The position numbers and the translations under genes were made by a program. Shown here piece after piece: positions 5,699 through 13,098 of a stretch of 13,146 nt of DNA. Location of the stretch: contig CAZIPA010000045.1 in assembly GCA_964541085.1 (NCBI GenBank), forward strand, positions 1-13,146, read 5' to 3'. The stretch is from UBA4644 sp964541085. GTDB lineage: Bacteria > Bacillota > Clostridia > Oscillospirales > Butyricicoccaceae. The notes under the pieces were generated by a model. The model had not been told where the DNA came from and made no database searches. It saw only the letters and a program-made list of their open reading frames with translations. The stretch's first letter is position 1; every line of letters begins with the position of its first letter.

Positions 5699-6901
5699 AT
5701 GAACGCAAAAATTCGTACAGGCGTATTTTTCGGCGGCCCCAGCGTGGAGCATGAGGTCTCCGTCATTTCCGCCATGCAGGCCATACAGGCCCTGAATCCG
5801 GAAAAATATCAGGTGATCCCGGTTTACACCACCAAGGAGGGCGATTTTTACACCGGCCCCCATCTGGCCAGTCTGGAGAGCTACCGGAACATTCCCGCCG
5901 CTCTTGCCAAAGCCACGCCTGTGCTGCTCACCCGGCAGGGGAAGGATGTGGTGCTGGCACCCGCCCACCCCCGGCGCTTTGGCAAAAATCCCGTACAGCC
6001 GCTGGATGTGGCTCTGCCCGTCTATCACGGCACCGGCGGAGAGGACGGCGTGATGCAGGCGCACTTTGAGCGGCTGGGTCTGCCCTATGCCGGCCCGGAT
6101 GTGACCTCCAGCGCCATCGGCATGGACAAATGGGCCTCCAAGGCGCTGTTCCGGCTGCACGGTCTGCCCTGTCTTCAGGGGCCCCGTCTGCACAAGAGCG
6201 ACTATTACGCCGACCCCCAGCAGACGCTGCTTTCGCTGGAGCAGACGGTGGGCTATCCCATGGTCATCAAGCCCTGCGATCTGGGCAGCAGCGTGGGCAT
6301 TCACAAATGCCGGGATCGGACCGCCCTGGCCGAGGGTCTGGAGGATGCCTTTCTTTACAGTCCGCTGGTGCTGACTGAACCCGCCGTACCCCATCTGCGG
6401 GAGATCAACTGCGCCGTGCTGGGAGACGCTTCCTCTGCCCGTGCCAGCGTGTGTGAGGAGCCGCTGAACGCCACGGACATTCTCACCTACGCGGACAAAT
6501 ATCAGTCCGGAGGAAAATCCGCAAAAACCGGCGGCAGCAAGGGGATGCAGTCCCTGTCCCGCCAGATTCCCGCACCCATTTCTCCGGAGCTTACCCGGCG
6601 CATTCAGCAGCTGGCCGTGGATGCCTTTCATGCCATCAACGCCTCCGGCTGCGCCCGGGTGGATTTTCTCATGAACGGTGAAACGCAGGAGGTGTGGATC
6701 AACGAGATCAACACCATCCCCGGCTCGCTGGCCTTTTATCTCTGGGAGGCCACCGGCCTGTCCTTCTCCCAGCTGACAGAGGAGCTGATCTCGCTGGCTC
6801 TGAAGCGCAGCCGGGAACAGAAAATGCTCCATCGCTCCTTTGAGACCAACCTGCTGCAAACTGCCAGTCTCGGTGGCAGCAAAGCGGGAAAAAAGGTCTG
6901 A
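5699..6901 (+). CDS. D-alanine--D-alanine ligase-like ATP-grasp enzyme
   Basis: The 400-residue protein is a Ddl-type ATP-grasp ligase, the family that makes D-Ala-D-Ala from two D-Ala and ATP. It has GGPSVEHEVS near the N-terminus (E17 aligning with E. coli DdlB E15), KPCDLGSSVGIHK (glycine-rich ATP loop, 196-200), DKY (Y268 aligning with DdlB Y216) and NEINTIPGS (N335, E336 and N338 region for metal binding). Three features differ from standard Ddl: a longer Gly/Ser/Lys-rich omega loop after Y268, a shortened loop after NTIPGS lacking the usual Ser-Leu pair that holds the acceptor carboxylate, and a basic C-terminal tail of about 30 residues. GGGAGG lies 7 nt before the ATG. It is the last gene of the operon, before a strong terminator. 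A D-Ala-D-Ala product is plausible, but a different acceptor amino acid is possible. Confidence 0.85.
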   Translation: MNAKIRTGVFFGGPSVEHEVSVISAMQAIQALNPEKYQVIPVYTTKEGDFYTGPHLASLESYRNIPAALAKATPVLLTRQGKDVVLAPAHPRRFGKNPVQPLDVALPVYHGTGGEDGVMQAHFERLGLPYAGPDVTSSAIGMDKWASKALFRLHGLPCLQGPRLHKSDYYADPQQTLLSLEQTVGYPMVIKPCDLGSSVGIHKCRDRTALAEGLEDAFLYSPLVLTEPAVPHLREINCAVLGDASSARASVCEEPLNATDILTYADKYQSGGKSAKTGGSKGMQSLSRQIPAPISPELTRRIQQLAVDAFHAINASGCARVDFLMNGETQEVWINEINTIPGSLAFYLWEATGLSFSQLTEELISLALKRSREQKMLHRSFETNLLQTASLGGSKAGKKV

Positions 6902-6910
6902 TTTTTCGCA

Positions 6911-6951
6911 AAAAAATGCTCTCTTCCTTGTATTTTGGAAGAGAGCTTTTT
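6911..6951. terminator. bidirectional rho-independent terminator between convergent operons
   Basis: A perfect 10-bp stem, GCTCTCTTCC (6918-6927) with GGAAGAGAGC (6937-6946), encloses a 9-nt loop. TTTTT follows on the plus strand. On the minus strand the stem is followed by A then seven T, from the A run at 6911-6917. It therefore can end both the rightward ATP-grasp operon (stop at 6901) and the leftward butyrate operon (stop at 6961). Confidence 0.95.
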
Positions 6952-6960
6952 ATTCTGCAA

Positions 6961-7884
6961 TTACTGTCCGTTCATCTGGCGTTCGGCACGGCTGACGATG
7001 GCGCCCAGCGCAATGGAGGCCAGCTTGCTTTCCGCACTGTCCGACCGGGAGACCAGAATGATAGGCGTCCGTGCGCCCACCACCATGCCTGCCGACCGTG
7101 CGCCGCCCAGACAGAGGGCCGTCTTGTAGATGCCGTTGCCCATCTCATAGTTCGTCACCAGCAGAATATCCGCGTCGCCCGCACCGGGGGCGGAATAATG
7201 CTTGTGCTTGCAGGCCTCCGGGCTCAGGGCCAGATCCACGGAGGTGGGGCCGATCACATCCATATGATAGGGGGCCCAGTGCTCCTTCATGGCGGCCATG
7301 GCGGCAGCATCCACCGTACCCTGAATCTTGGGATTCACCGTCTCTGCACCGCAGACGCAGGAGCAGTTGATATGGTCATAACCCAGGCATTGCAGCACAT
7401 GGGCGGCATTTTCCAGAATCTGCACCTTCTTGCCCAGATCGGGGAAAGTATTCATGCCGCCGTCGGTCATGAGGATCAGCTTGTGATACTGCTTTGCCTC
7501 AAACAGCATGATATGGCTCAGCAGACGGTTGGTGCGCAGATTGGCATCCTTGGACAGCACCGCACGCATGAGATCGGCCGTACCGATGATGCCCTTCATC
7601 AAAAAGTCCGCCTTGCCCTCCGTCACCAGCTGCACCGCAATGCGGGCGCATTCCAGATCGCCCTGAGCGGGAATGATTTCATAGTTGGCCGGGTCATCCT
7701 CCAGCTCCCGCAGATACCGGACGATCCGTTCCTCATCTCCCACCAGAATGGGCGTAATGATCTCGGAACGGCGGGCAATCACCACCGCCTCCAGCACAGC
7801 CCGGTCGTGGGCGGCAGCCACCGCAAGTACGCCGGCTTCATCCTCCACAGCCGCGGCAACAATGGTATCCAAAGAATGTAACAT
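6961..7884 (-). CDS. ptb: phosphate butyryltransferase (phosphotransbutyrylase)
   Basis: The 307-residue protein belongs to the phosphate acetyl/butyryltransferase family and should convert butyryl-CoA plus Pi to butyryl phosphate and CoA in the cytoplasm. Recognisable segments are FLMKGIIGTADLMRAVL (near 95-111), LMTDGGMNTFPDL, the ADILLVTNYEMGNGIYK stretch, and the C-terminal PIILVSRSDSAESKLASIAL typical of Ptb. The length fits Ptb (about 300). An in-frame GTG at 7893 would give three more residues, but ATG at 7884 has AGAGG 8 nt upstream, so it is preferred. That site overlaps the stop of the kinase gene, implying translational coupling. Together with the kinase it forms the Ptb-Buk branch. 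Acetyl or branched-chain acyl substrates are possible, but the partner kinase favours butyryl. Confidence 0.92.
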   Translation of the reverse strand: MLHSLDTIVAAAVEDEAGVLAVAAAHDRAVLEAVVIARRSEIITPILVGDEERIVRYLRELEDDPANYEIIPAQGDLECARIAVQLVTEGKADFLMKGIIGTADLMRAVLSKDANLRTNRLLSHIMLFEAKQYHKLILMTDGGMNTFPDLGKKVQILENAAHVLQCLGYDHINCSCVCGAETVNPKIQGTVDAAAMAAMKEHWAPYHMDVIGPTSVDLALSPEACKHKHYSAPGAGDADILLVTNYEMGNGIYKTALCLGGARSAGMVVGARTPIILVSRSDSAESKLASIALGAIVSRAERQMNGQ

Positions 7885-7896
7885 GGGTTTCACCTC

Positions 7897-8952
7897 TTAA
7901 AACTTTCTGGCCTGTTCCTGTCCCCGAAGCACCCGCAGGGCTCCCTGGGCCAGCGAAAGCATTTCCGCCTCGCCGGGCAGAATGAGAATGGGCGCGATTT
8001 TATGCACATAGCTGTCCACCAGCTGACACAGCCGCTGAGAATAGGCCATACCGCCGGTGAGCACGATGGCATCCACCTCAAAACGCAGCACGGCAGACAG
8101 CGCGCCGATATCCTTGGACAGCTGATAGGCCAGCGCCTCAAAGATCAGCTTTGCCTCCTCGTTGCCCTGCTCATAGGCCATCTCCTCCACCTTGCGGAAA
8201 TCCCGGGTGTTCAGATAGGAGACAATGCCGGAGCCGGTATCCAGCTGCCGGAGAATATCCTCCTTGCTGCGGCCGGAGAAGCACAGCTCCACCAGCTGAT
8301 GCACCGGCAGACCGCCGGGACGATCCATGGAGAAGCAGCCTTCGTCAAAGATGTTGCCCACCTCAATGGCTCTGCCGTGGCAATGGGCCGCCGTGGTCAC
8401 GCCGCCGCCCAGATGTGCCACCACCAGATTGCAGTCTTCATAGCGCTTGCCCAGCTGGGCCGCGGCCCTGCGGGCCATGCCCCGATGATTCAGGGCGTGG
8501 AAATAGCTCTCCCGCACCATGCCCTTCTGACCCGTCACCCGGGCCACAGGCTCCAGCTCGTCCACCGATACCGGGTCTACAAAATAGCAGGGGATGTCCG
8601 TCCCCCGGGCCAGCTCCCAGGCCAGCAGTGTGCCCAGATTGGAGGCGTGCTCGTGGCGGGCGTGATGCATCGCCTCCACCACAGCCTCATCCACCCGATA
8701 GGTTCCGGCAGCCACCGGCCGGGTAAAGCCGCCCCGGGCGCTGATAGCGTCCAGATCACTCACCTGATAGCCCGCCCGCTCCAGCGCGGCCAGGATCATT
8801 TCTTTCCGATATTCCAGCTGATCCAGAACGGTGGCATAGGGTGCCAGATCGGCCGGTTCATGCTGGATGCTTTCCGAATAAATGGACGCTTCCTCCTGAA
8901 AGATTGCGATTTTCGTGGAGGTCGAGCCCGGATTGATTACAAGGATTTTCAC
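7897..8952 (-). CDS. buk: butyrate kinase (GTG start)
   Basis: The 351-residue protein is an acetate/butyrate-kinase family ASKHA enzyme that transfers phosphate from butyryl phosphate to ADP, giving butyrate and ATP. It opens with ILVINPGSTSTKIAIF (phosphate-binding loop). It also has VVAHLGGGVTTAAHCHGRAI, FDEGCFSMDRPGGLP and the adenosine-site motif VLTGGMAYS, all in positions matching butyrate kinases of about 355 residues. The reading frame extends to an ATG at 8979. I choose GTG at 8952 because AGGGGG lies 8 nt upstream, the protein then begins like other Buk proteins, and the promoter at 8988-9016 puts the transcript start about 2 nt from that ATG, leaving it no leader. It is first in the buk-ptb operon. 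Ptb-Buk organisms may also use butyryl-CoA:acetate transferase; none is visible here. Confidence 0.93.
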   Translation of the reverse strand: MKILVINPGSTSTKIAIFQEEASIYSESIQHEPADLAPYATVLDQLEYRKEMILAALERAGYQVSDLDAISARGGFTRPVAAGTYRVDEAVVEAMHHARHEHASNLGTLLAWELARGTDIPCYFVDPVSVDELEPVARVTGQKGMVRESYFHALNHRGMARRAAAQLGKRYEDCNLVVAHLGGGVTTAAHCHGRAIEVGNIFDEGCFSMDRPGGLPVHQLVELCFSGRSKEDILRQLDTGSGIVSYLNTRDFRKVEEMAYEQGNEEAKLIFEALAYQLSKDIGALSAVLRFEVDAIVLTGGMAYSQRLCQLVDSYVHKIAPILILPGEAEMLSLAQGALRVLRGQEQARKF

Positions 8953-8987
8953 TGTAACAGCCCCCTGTTCATATTCCATACCCTTCT

Positions 8988-9016
8988 ATTTTAAGACCTT
9001 CTTCCCCGGCTGTCAA
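8988..9016 (-). promoter_or_regulatory. sigma-A promoter of buk-ptb
   Basis: On the minus strand a perfect TTGACA (9011-9016), an exact 17-nt spacer and TAAAAT (8988-8993, 5 of 6) are present. The start would be near 8981, giving a leader of about 29 nt before the GTG at 8952. Upstream, at 9038-9060, is an A/T-rich imperfect direct repeat. Confidence 0.8.
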
Positions 9017-9037
9017 CCGTTTCCGCACATTTTCGTT

Positions 9038-9060
9038 AAAATTTTGCCACAAAATTTGCG
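9038..9060. repeat. imperfect A/T-rich direct repeat between buk and the response regulator gene
   Basis: AAAATTTTGCC (9038-9048) is followed by AAAATTTGCG (9051-9060), offset by 13 bp. It sits 22 nt upstream of the buk -35 and 30 nt upstream of the response regulator -35. It may be an UP-like element or a regulator site for either gene. Confidence 0.35.
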
Positions 9061-9089
9061 TTTCCGCCGCCGTCCGGCGGGATTTTCCC

Positions 9090-9118
9090 TTGCAACCGCA
9101 AGCGGAAGCGTATACAAT
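9090..9118 (+). promoter_or_regulatory. sigma-A promoter of the two-component operon with overlapping inverted repeat
   Basis: TTGCAA (9090-9095), a 17-nt spacer and TACAAT (9113-9118) point toward the response regulator gene, with a start near 9125. A perfect inverted repeat, CTTGC-AACC-GCAAG (9089-9102), covers the -35, so a bound protein could block polymerase there. A second one, CCGCC-GTCC-GGCGG, lies at 9067-9080. Confidence 0.7.
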
Positions 9119-9151
9119 AAATATATACAGACCCTGTAAGGAGGCCCCGTT

Positions 9152-9829
9152 ATGATCTATCTTTTGGAGGATGAACGCAGCATCCGGGAGCTGGTGATCT
9201 ATGCCCTGAACAGCGCAGGCTATCCTGCCGAGGGCTTTGACACCCCCTCTGCCTTCTGGAGCGCTCTCTCCCGACAGCAGCCCGAGCTGGTGCTGCTGGA
9301 TATTATGCTGCCGGAGGAGGACGGTCTTTCCGTGCTGAAAAAGCTGCGCGCCGCAGCGGACACCCGAAGTACCCCGGTAATCATGCTCACCGCCCGGGGC
9401 AGTGAATATGACAAAGTGCTGGGGCTGGAGCTGGGTGCCGATGATTATCTGCCCAAGCCCTTTGGCATGATGGAGCTGCTGGCCCGGGTCAAGGCTCTGC
9501 TGCGCCGGGCCGGACAGCAGGCTGCCCCCCGGGAATATACCGTCGGCCCGCTGCGGGTCTGCCCCGACACCCGAAAGGTACAGGTGGACGGACAGGAGAT
9601 TGCCCTGACGCTGAAGGAGTTTGAGCTGCTGGCGGCGCTGCTGCGGGCCGGTGGACGGGTGCTCACCCGGGATCAGCTGCTGGAGGATATCTGGGGCTAT
9701 ACCTTTGACGGTGAAAGCCGCACGGTGGATGTTCACATCCGCACCCTGCGGCAAAAGCTGGGCCCCGCCGGTGACTGCATCGAGACGGTGCGGGGCGTGG
9801 GCTATCAGATCGGAGGCACACAGGCATGA
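9152..9829 (+). CDS. OmpR/PhoB-family response regulator (PhoP-like)
   Basis: The 225-residue protein has a receiver domain (1-115) with acidic residues E6 and D7, phospho-acceptor D50 in LLDIMLP, T80 and K102, followed by a winged-helix DNA-binding domain (about 128-222) ending in VRGVGYQI, as in PhoB/PhoP/OmpR regulators. Phosphorylation should promote dimer binding to direct repeats about 11 bp apart. UAAGGAGG is 7 nt before the ATG. Its stop overlaps the kinase start by 4 nt, so the two are translated together. The nearest downstream transporter is a Na/Pi-cotransport family protein with 11-bp-spaced repeats in its promoter. This supports a phosphate-response (PhoP-like) role, though sequence alone does not exclude another signal. 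Confidence 0.93.
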   Translation: MIYLLEDERSIRELVIYALNSAGYPAEGFDTPSAFWSALSRQQPELVLLDIMLPEEDGLSVLKKLRAAADTRSTPVIMLTARGSEYDKVLGLELGADDYLPKPFGMMELLARVKALLRRAGQQAAPREYTVGPLRVCPDTRKVQVDGQEIALTLKEFELLAALLRAGGRVLTRDQLLEDIWGYTFDGESRTVDVHIRTLRQKLGPAGDCIETVRGVGYQIGGTQA

Positions 9830-11190
9830 GGCATTCCATTTTCAAGAGCATCTTTTTCACCGCCATGGCGGTATTTCTCATCAGTCTGCTGTGCGTCACG
9901 CTGATTCTGCTGCCCTATTCCACCCGTCAGCAGATGCAGAGCCTGAAGGAGACCGGCGATGCGCTGGCCCGGCTCTGTCAGGAGGGAGACGAAGGTCTGC
10001 TGGAGCAGGTGCTGCCCGGCTTTTCCGAAAGTCAGCTGCGCATTACCCTGCTTTCTCCCGGGGGACAGGTGCTGCTGGACACCCGCTCTGACCCGGTTTC
10101 CATGGAAAATCACGCCCAGCGGGCGGAGTTTCAGCAGGCTCTCACCGACGGGCAGGGGGAAAGCGTCCGCTATTCCAAGACCCTCTCCCGCAAAACGGAA
10201 AATTACGCCGTCCGGCTGGCCGACGGCAATGTGCTGCGCATTTCCCAGGACATTTCTTCTCAGGTGGCGCTGGCCATCAGCCTGTTTACGCCCTTTCTGC
10301 TGGCCATTGCGCTGGCGCTGACGCTGGCATTTCTGCTGGCTGCCCGCATTTCCAAAAAGCTCACCCTGCCTCTCAGCCGCATCGACCTGCGCAACCCGGA
10401 CGACCGGGAGGTTTATGAGGAGCTGCGGCCGCTGGTGCGGCGGATCAGCGCCCAGAACCGGGAGATTCAGCATAAGGTGGAGGAGCTCAAGGCCGAGCAC
10501 GCCCGGCAGGACGATATGCGCCGGGAGTTCACCGCCAATGTGTCTCACGAGCTGAAAACGCCCCTCACCTCCATTTCCGGCTATGCGGAGCTGATGCAGA
10601 ACGGCATGGTGCGGGCGGAGGATGTGCCCCGCTTTTCCGGCGTGATCTATCATGAGGCCCAGCGAATGATCGTGCTGGTGAATGACATTATCCGTCTGTC
10701 CCGGCTGGACGATCAGGATGTGCAGGAGGAGACGGTTTCTCTGGATCTGCTGGAGCTCTGCCGGGAGACGGTGGAATCCCTCCGTCCCGCCGCCCAGGAA
10801 AAGCAGCTGGATTTCCGGCTGGAGGGAGAAAGTGCCCCCTTCACCGGCGTGCGGCACATTGCGGATGAGATCGTCTACAACCTCTGTGACAACGCCATCC
10901 GCTACAATCGCCCCGGCGGCAGCGTACTGGTAAAGGCGCAGCTGCTGGAGGATGCCGCCGTGCTCACGGTGCGGGATACCGGCATCGGCATCCCGGAGGC
11001 CGAGCTGAGCCGCATTTTCGAGCGCTTTTATCAGGTGGACAAGAGCCATTCCAAGGAGGTGGGCGGCACCGGTCTGGGGCTGTCCATCGTCAAGCACGGC
11101 GCTGCCTGTCTGGGTGCGGAGGTTCAGGTGGAAAGTCAGGAGGGCAAGGGCACCTGCTTCACCGTCCGGTTCCCCCGAAAAGCGGAATAA
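9826..11190 (+). CDS. sensor histidine kinase (PhoR-like)
   Basis: The 454-residue membrane kinase has two transmembrane helices (about 7-30 and 147-172) flanking an extracellular domain of about 115 residues, then a short linker and coiled coil (about 196-228). The DHp domain carries the phospho-accepting H241 in NVSHELKTPLTSISGYAEL. The ATP-binding domain has the N box DNAIRYN (N356), the G1 box DTGIGIPE (D384), the F box RIFERFYQVDKSHS and the G2 box GGTGLGLSIVKHG. All catalytic elements are present. No PAS domain is evident between the second helix and the H box, unlike Bacillus PhoR. It overlaps the regulator gene by 4 nt (ATGA). Assignment to phosphate sensing comes from the downstream Na/Pi transporter; the extracellular domain alone gives no ligand. 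Confidence 0.93.
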   Translation: MRHSIFKSIFFTAMAVFLISLLCVTLILLPYSTRQQMQSLKETGDALARLCQEGDEGLLEQVLPGFSESQLRITLLSPGGQVLLDTRSDPVSMENHAQRAEFQQALTDGQGESVRYSKTLSRKTENYAVRLADGNVLRISQDISSQVALAISLFTPFLLAIALALTLAFLLAARISKKLTLPLSRIDLRNPDDREVYEELRPLVRRISAQNREIQHKVEELKAEHARQDDMRREFTANVSHELKTPLTSISGYAELMQNGMVRAEDVPRFSGVIYHEAQRMIVLVNDIIRLSRLDDQDVQEETVSLDLLELCRETVESLRPAAQEKQLDFRLEGESAPFTGVRHIADEIVYNLCDNAIRYNRPGGSVLVKAQLLEDAAVLTVRDTGIGIPEAELSRIFERFYQVDKSHSKEVGGTGLGLSIVKHGAACLGAEVQVESQEGKGTCFTVRFPRKAE

Positions 11191-11199
11191 CGCCGGAAT

Positions 11200-11253
11200 T
11201 TTACCCGGATTTAACAGAAACCCCCTGTAGATTTTACATTGTTCCGGTATACT
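11200..11253 (+). promoter_or_regulatory. Pho-box-like direct repeats and promoter of the Na/Pi cotransporter gene
   Basis: TTTACC (11200), TTAACA (11211) and TTTACA (11233) begin on an 11-bp lattice, with the slot at 11222 degenerate (CCCCTG). TT(A/T)ACA repeats 11 bp apart are what PhoP binds in Bacillus. A good -10, TATACT, sits at 11248-11253, but the -35 position (11225-11230, CTGTAG) is poor, as expected for an activated promoter. TTTAACAGAAA (11210-11220) recurs as TTCAACAGAAA at 11257-11267. Binding by the neighbouring response regulator is inferred. Confidence 0.55.
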
Positions 11254-11290
11254 GTATTCAACAGAAATTAAATTGCAAGGAGGCAGAGAT

Positions 11291-13048
11291 ATGGATGTAT
11301 TCTCTCTCATCACCCTGATCGGCGGCCTGACCTTCTTCCTTTACGGCATGAGCGTCATGTCCTCCAGTCTGGAAAAAATGTCCGGCGGCAAGCTGGAGGA
11401 AATGCTGCGGCAGCTCACGGCCAAGCCCATGCTCAGCATGGTGCTGGGCGCGGTGATTACCATCGCCGTGCAGTCCTCCTCCTCCACCACGGTCATGCTG
11501 GTGGGTCTGGTCAACTCCGGCATCATGCAGTTTTCCCAGACGGTGAATGTGATTTTCGGTGCCAACATCGGCACCACCTTTACCGCGTGGCTGACCTCCC
11601 TTTCCGGCATCGACAGCGATCTGCTGCTGATTCAGATGCTGAAGCCCAAGAATTTTTCTCCCCTGCTGGCCTTTGTGGGCATTCTGATGATTATGTTCTC
11701 CAAAAAGGACCGGCGGAAGAGCGTGGGCACGGCCTTTGTGGGCTTTGCCATTCTCATGTACGGCATGGAGATGATGTCTTCTGCCATGAGCCCGCTGGCG
11801 GAAATGCCCGAGCTTCAGGTGCTGCTGGTGCAGCTGAACAATCCCATTCTGGGTATGCTGGTGGGTCTGCTGTTCACCGCCGTAATTCAGAGCTCCGCCG
11901 CCTCCATCGCCATTTTGCAGGCCCTTTCCATGACGGGAGCCATCACCTACGGCATGGCCATCCCCATCGTCATGGGTCTGAACATCGGCACCTGCGCCAC
12001 CTCTCTGATTTCCTGTATCGGCACCAATATCAAGGCCAAGCGGGTGGCGGTGCTCCATGTGTCCATCAAATCCATCAGCACGGTGATCTGCCTTTCCCTG
12101 TTCCAGCTGCTGAGCGGCATTTTCCAGTGGCCCTTTGTGAATCAGGCAGTGCATCCCTGGCAGATCGCGCTGGTGCATACCATCTTCAACATTGTCACCA
12201 CCATTCTGCTGATGCCCTTTGGCCGCAAGCTGGTGCAGCTGACGGAGCGGGTGGTGAGAGAAAAGCAGACCTCCGAGCGTCCCGCTCTGGCAGATACCAC
12301 GCTGCTGGACGATCGTCTGCTGCGTTCTCCCTCCATCGCCACGGCCGAGGCCTTCAATGTTTCCGCCAACATGGCTTTGCAGGCGCAGGATATCCTGCTG
12401 CTGGGACTGCCGCTGACCATGCATTACAATCCCCAGGATGACAGGCGCATTCTGGAAATGGAGGATCAGCTGGACACCTATGAGGACAAGCTGGGCACCT
12501 ATCTGGTCAAGCTGTCCTCGCAGGCTCTTTCCAGCGGCGACAGCCAGATCTGCTCCAAGATCCTCCACGCCATCGGCGACTTTGAGCGTCTGGGCGATCA
12601 CGCGGTAAATCTGGTGCGGGTTGCCCGGGAGATTCACGAAAAGCAGGTGGTTTTCTCCCCCGCTGCCCAGAAGGAGCTGGACACCATCACCGCCGCCCTG
12701 AATGAGATTCTGGACATCACCGTGCAGGCTTATATCAACTGCAACGCGGAGATCGCTGCCCGGGTGGAGCCGCTGGAGCAGGTCATTGACCATCTCACCG
12801 CCATCTGCAAGGACAATCACATCCGCCGTCTGCAAAAGGGCTCCTGCACCATTTCCGGCGGCTTTATCCTCTCCGACCTGTTGAACAATTTCGAGCGTAT
12901 TTCCGACCATTGCTCCAACATCGCCGTGGCCATCATCGAGGTGGAGCACAACAGCTTTGATACCCACCGGTATCTCAACGGCGTGAAATACGGCAACAGC
13001 GTGTTCAACGAGATCTACGATCAGTACGCAGAAAAATACGCTCTGTAA
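11291..13048 (+). CDS. Na/Pi cotransporter-family protein with C-terminal PhoU-like domain
   Basis: The 585-residue protein has two inverted-repeat Na/Pi-cotransporter units in the first ~330 residues. Each carries the QSS signature and a following GxNIGT motif: QSSSSTT (61-67) with GANIGTTFTAWLTS, and QSSAAS (200-205) with GLNIGTCATSLIS. About eight membrane segments are likely. Residues ~345-560 are helical and PhoU-like (DFERLGDHAVNLVRVA, then NNFERISDHCSNIAVAI), a domain often found on bacterial NptA-type proteins and thought to tie transport to phosphate signalling. Phosphate or another anion would be taken up or released with sodium. ATG at 11291 is chosen because AAGGAGG is 7 nt upstream; an in-frame TTG at 11273 precedes that site. 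It follows the sensor kinase by 100 nt and has its own promoter. Confidence 0.92.
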   Translation: MDVFSLITLIGGLTFFLYGMSVMSSSLEKMSGGKLEEMLRQLTAKPMLSMVLGAVITIAVQSSSSTTVMLVGLVNSGIMQFSQTVNVIFGANIGTTFTAWLTSLSGIDSDLLLIQMLKPKNFSPLLAFVGILMIMFSKKDRRKSVGTAFVGFAILMYGMEMMSSAMSPLAEMPELQVLLVQLNNPILGMLVGLLFTAVIQSSAASIAILQALSMTGAITYGMAIPIVMGLNIGTCATSLISCIGTNIKAKRVAVLHVSIKSISTVICLSLFQLLSGIFQWPFVNQAVHPWQIALVHTIFNIVTTILLMPFGRKLVQLTERVVREKQTSERPALADTTLLDDRLLRSPSIATAEAFNVSANMALQAQDILLLGLPLTMHYNPQDDRRILEMEDQLDTYEDKLGTYLVKLSSQALSSGDSQICSKILHAIGDFERLGDHAVNLVRVAREIHEKQVVFSPAAQKELDTITAALNEILDITVQAYINCNAEIAARVEPLEQVIDHLTAICKDNHIRRLQKGSCTISGGFILSDLLNNFERISDHCSNIAVAIIEVEHNSFDTHRYLNGVKYGNSVFNEIYDQYAEKYAL

Positions 13049-13098
13049 TCTTTCTGGATTTTATAACAAAACCGCCGGGACGAAGCTGTCCTTGCACT

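Noticed and set aside
2765..6859. A 1364-codon open frame on the minus strand, antisense to the whole ligase operon
   Set aside because: It is codon-aligned with the four sense genes, which all share one reading phase. Antisense stops would need sense TTA, CTA or TCA codons, which this genome nearly avoids. Its translation is low-complexity Gly/Gln/His-rich with no domains, and the sense frames have clear families.
8002..8994. 330-codon plus-strand frame opposite butyrate kinase
   Set aside because: It is antisense to a securely identified gene, with the same codon-bias cause.
9805..11313. 502-codon minus-strand frame over the histidine kinase
   Set aside because: Same phase-aligned antisense artefact of codon avoidance; the sense strand encodes a complete kinase.
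11258..12967. 569-codon minus-strand frame over the Na/Pi cotransporter
   Set aside because: Same artefact; the translation is His/Gly/Gln-rich with no recognisable fold.
13078..13091. GGAC...GTCC hairpin after the Na/Pi cotransporter as a terminator
   Set aside because: The stem is 4 bp with no T tract.
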